Assembly (NCBI GenBank): GCA_964394795.1
Contig: CAYMYX010000060.1
Span: 1-7,475 of the forward strand
Reading direction: 5' to 3'
Length of the DNA: 7,475 nucleotides
Source of the DNA: CAYFUF01 sp964394795
GTDB taxonomy: Bacteria; Bacillota; Clostridia; Tissierellales; Peptoniphilaceae
In this document: positions 6,080 through 7,475 of the stretch, in pieces
Numbering within the stretch: position 1 is the first letter of the stretch
Layout: the number at the start of each line of letters is the position of its first letter
Translations under genes and position numbers: made by a program
The notes under the pieces: generated by a model
The model's database searches: none
Seen by the model: the letters and a program-made list of their open reading frames with translations, nothing else
What the model was told of the DNA's origin: nothing

Positions 6080-7475
6080 ATGTCAACTAAACAGGTACAA
6101 CAAATAACAAACCAATTATGGGAGATGGCCAATAATCTCCGAGGCAATATGGATGCTAGTGAGTTTAAGAACTATATTTTAGCATTTATGTTCTATCGCT
6201 ATCTTTCAGAACGACAAGAGCAATATTTAATAGAACAGGATTTGATCGTTCCACAGGAAGAAGAGAGTTTTAATGATGCCTATCGTCGGGAAGCATCAGG
6301 TGAGGATGCTCAAGAATATGCAGAAGATTTAGCCTTGTCTTTAGGCTATGCGATTGCACCAGAGCATACGTGGACTTCCTTGATTGAAAGCATTAACCAA
6401 GGCGAAATAGTTCCTAAAGATTATCAGGATATGTTTGAAAGCTTCAATGCGAATACGGAGATTAATAAAGATGCAACTAAGGATTTTAGAGGTTTGTTTA
6501 ATGATATTAATCTTGGTGATAGCCGTCTCGGTAGCTCAACAGTTGCGCGGGCAAAGGCCTTAAACAATATTGCTTTATTGGTGGATGGTGTAGAGTATAA
6601 AACTGATTCGGGGAAAGATATTCTAGGTGATATCTATGAATATCTGATTGGACAATTTGCCGCTTCAGCGGGGAAAAAGGGCGGTGAGTTTTACACGCCT
6701 CATGAGGTGAGTGTAGTTTTGGCAAGGATTGTTACGCATGGTATAGAAACTAGTACCAAGGCTTATAGTCTCTTTGACCCTACAATGGGTTCAGGACATT
6801 TTTTAGCCTACGAGTTTGATGTTCTTATAGAGATATATAGAGAAAGAGGATATAACGATCGTGATGCAGTAAAAAATATTGTAAATAAAAATCTTTATGG
6901 TTTGGACATTGATGAGCGAGCTTACCAATTAGCTTATTTTTCAATTATGATGAAAGCCAGACAATATGATAGGCGTGTTTTTTCAAGAAATTTGAAGCCT
7001 AATATTTATGTATTTGAAGATAGTAATAATATTGATAGAGACCTTTTAGAAAATTTAGGAACACATTTATCAGAAAATGATAGGAAAGAAGCTAAGAGGC
7101 AATTAGATCAACTTTTAGATGAATATGAAGATGCTAAGTTATATGGATCTATTCTAGTATTAAGTGAATATGATTTTGATTTAATCAGAAGTTTTTTAGA
7201 TGCAGAAAATGATACACAATTAACATTAACTAAATCTAGTTTGGAAGAAGTATTAGATGTAATTAATATGATAATTTGCTCTGCGGAACTTTTAAAGGAT
7301 AAATACCATGTAGTAGCAACGAATCCACCTTATTTAAACAAGATGGATGCTAGGTTGAAAAAGTATGCTAACAAATATTATAAGGATTATAAAACGGATC
7401 TCTTTAGTATATTTATATTTAAGAGTTTTGAATTTAATACACAGAATGGATATTCAGGCCTGATGGTTCCCAATG
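6080..7475 (+). CDS. HsdM-PglX chimeric adenine methyltransferase (3' end beyond window)
   Basis: There are 465 codons in one open frame and no stop before the right edge. AGAAAGG (6066-6072) precedes ATG by 7 nt. Residues 7-45 (QQITNQLWEMANNLRGNMDA onward) are the HsdM_N helical domain. Residues 180-239 carry the classic HsdM stretch ILGDIYEYLIGQFAASAGKK, GGEFYTPHEV and motif I DPTMGSG (233-239), which binds S-adenosylmethionine. After that the protein no longer reads as HsdM. HFLAYEFDVLIEIYRERGY (240-258), NLYGLDIDERAYQLAYF (271-287), MMKARQYDRR (290-299), catalytic NPPY (415-418) with the KTDLFSIFI follow-up (438-446), and MVPN at the edge are PglX/BrxX-like, from the BREX phage-defence methyltransferase. 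PglX carries its own specificity and needs no HsdS. The chimera keeps both motif I and NPPY, so it could be active. Alternatives are a distinct M lineage or an assembly join. Confidence 0.85.
   Translation, partial: MSTKQVQQITNQLWEMANNLRGNMDASEFKNYILAFMFYRYLSERQEQYLIEQDLIVPQEEESFNDAYRREASGEDAQEYAEDLALSLGYAIAPEHTWTSLIESINQGEIVPKDYQDMFESFNANTEINKDATKDFRGLFNDINLGDSRLGSSTVARAKALNNIALLVDGVEYKTDSGKDILGDIYEYLIGQFAASAGKKGGEFYTPHEVSVVLARIVTHGIETSTKAYSLFDPTMGSGHFLAYEFDVLIEIYRERGYNDRDAVKNIVNKNLYGLDIDERAYQLAYFSIMMKARQYDRRVFSRNLKPNIYVFEDSNNIDRDLLENLGTHLSENDRKEAKRQLDQLLDEYEDAKLYGSILVLSEYDFDLIRSFLDAENDTQLTLTKSSLEEVLDVINMIICSAELLKDKYHVVATNPPYLNKMDARLKKYANKYYKDYKTDLFSIFIFKSFEFNTQNGYSGLMVPN
6797..7475 (+). other. 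PglX/BrxX-like segment of the chimeric methyltransferase
   Basis: From codon 240 (CAT at 6797) the encoded protein follows the BREX PglX pattern instead of the HsdM pattern. HsdM would continue GSGSLLL and later give a short motif IV region. Here a long linker (about 312-405) separates the LYGLDIDERA motif from NPPY, as in PglX. Base composition changes too: by hand count 31 of 60 bases are G+C at 6661-6720 but 13 of 60 at 7141-7200. A complete PglX is about 1200 residues, so most of it would lie to the right of the window. Confidence 0.78.

Noticed and set aside
6080..7475. Ordinary HsdM gene
   Set aside because: The N-terminal half fits, but after motif I the sequence has PglX hallmarks (LYGLDIDERA, MMKARQYDRR, long linker before NPPY) that HsdM lacks.
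1626..7475. CRISPR array, insertion sequence or hsdS-inversion repeats
   Set aside because: No regularly spaced repeats, transposase, recombinase or matching inverted copies of the hsdS segments were seen; the two half-S genes do not share an obvious nucleotide repeat.

Overview
The window looks like a low-GC Gram-positive (Firmicutes, probably Lactobacillales-like) chromosome. The signs are a tight tRNA cluster ending in a U-tailed hairpin, strong AGGAGG-type ribosome sites, a YitT-family membrane protein, and a type I restriction-modification (RM) locus whose HsdS carries the PKLRFPGFTDDWEQRK opening familiar from that group. Genus cannot be fixed from sequence reading alone. All real genes are on the + strand.

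Layout: positions 1-340 hold the end of a tRNA operon, tRNA-Ser(TGA, cut by the window edge), tRNA-Ser(GCT), a CAT-anticodon tRNA (Met or Ile2) and tRNA-Phe(GAA), closed by an intrinsic terminator. Next is a single-gene unit for a YitT/DUF161-DUF2179 membrane protein (407-1405) with its own terminator (1446-1483). Positions 1406-1625 then contain that terminator, a 9-bp inverted repeat and a near-consensus sigma-A promoter that starts the RM operon.

RM operon (1626 to the right edge): a half-size HsdS-like protein (one target-recognition domain), hsdR (overlapping it by 8 bp), a second half-size hsdS, then an open methyltransferase gene that runs off the window. The order S'-R-S''-M is unusual. 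The two half-S genes are unrelated in their recognition domains and could in principle pair to make one bipartite specificity subunit.

Two features stand out. First, the methyltransferase gene appears to be a chimera. Residues 1-239 are ordinary HsdM up to and including the SAM-binding motif I (DPTMGSG). From residue 240 onward the protein reads as PglX/BrxX, the adenine methyltransferase of BREX phage-defence systems, and base composition drops sharply in the same area. The join is in frame inside the motif both families share. Second, the second hsdS has its well-placed ATG (5437) out of frame with its body by one base at an 8-A tract. Removing one A would restore a canonical HsdS N terminus, so the gene is either phase-variable, slippage-dependent, translated from an internal GTG, or broken. 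Together these suggest an RM/BREX defence locus under active rearrangement. Whether the hybrid methyltransferase is real and works, and whether BREX genes follow to the right, cannot be seen here.
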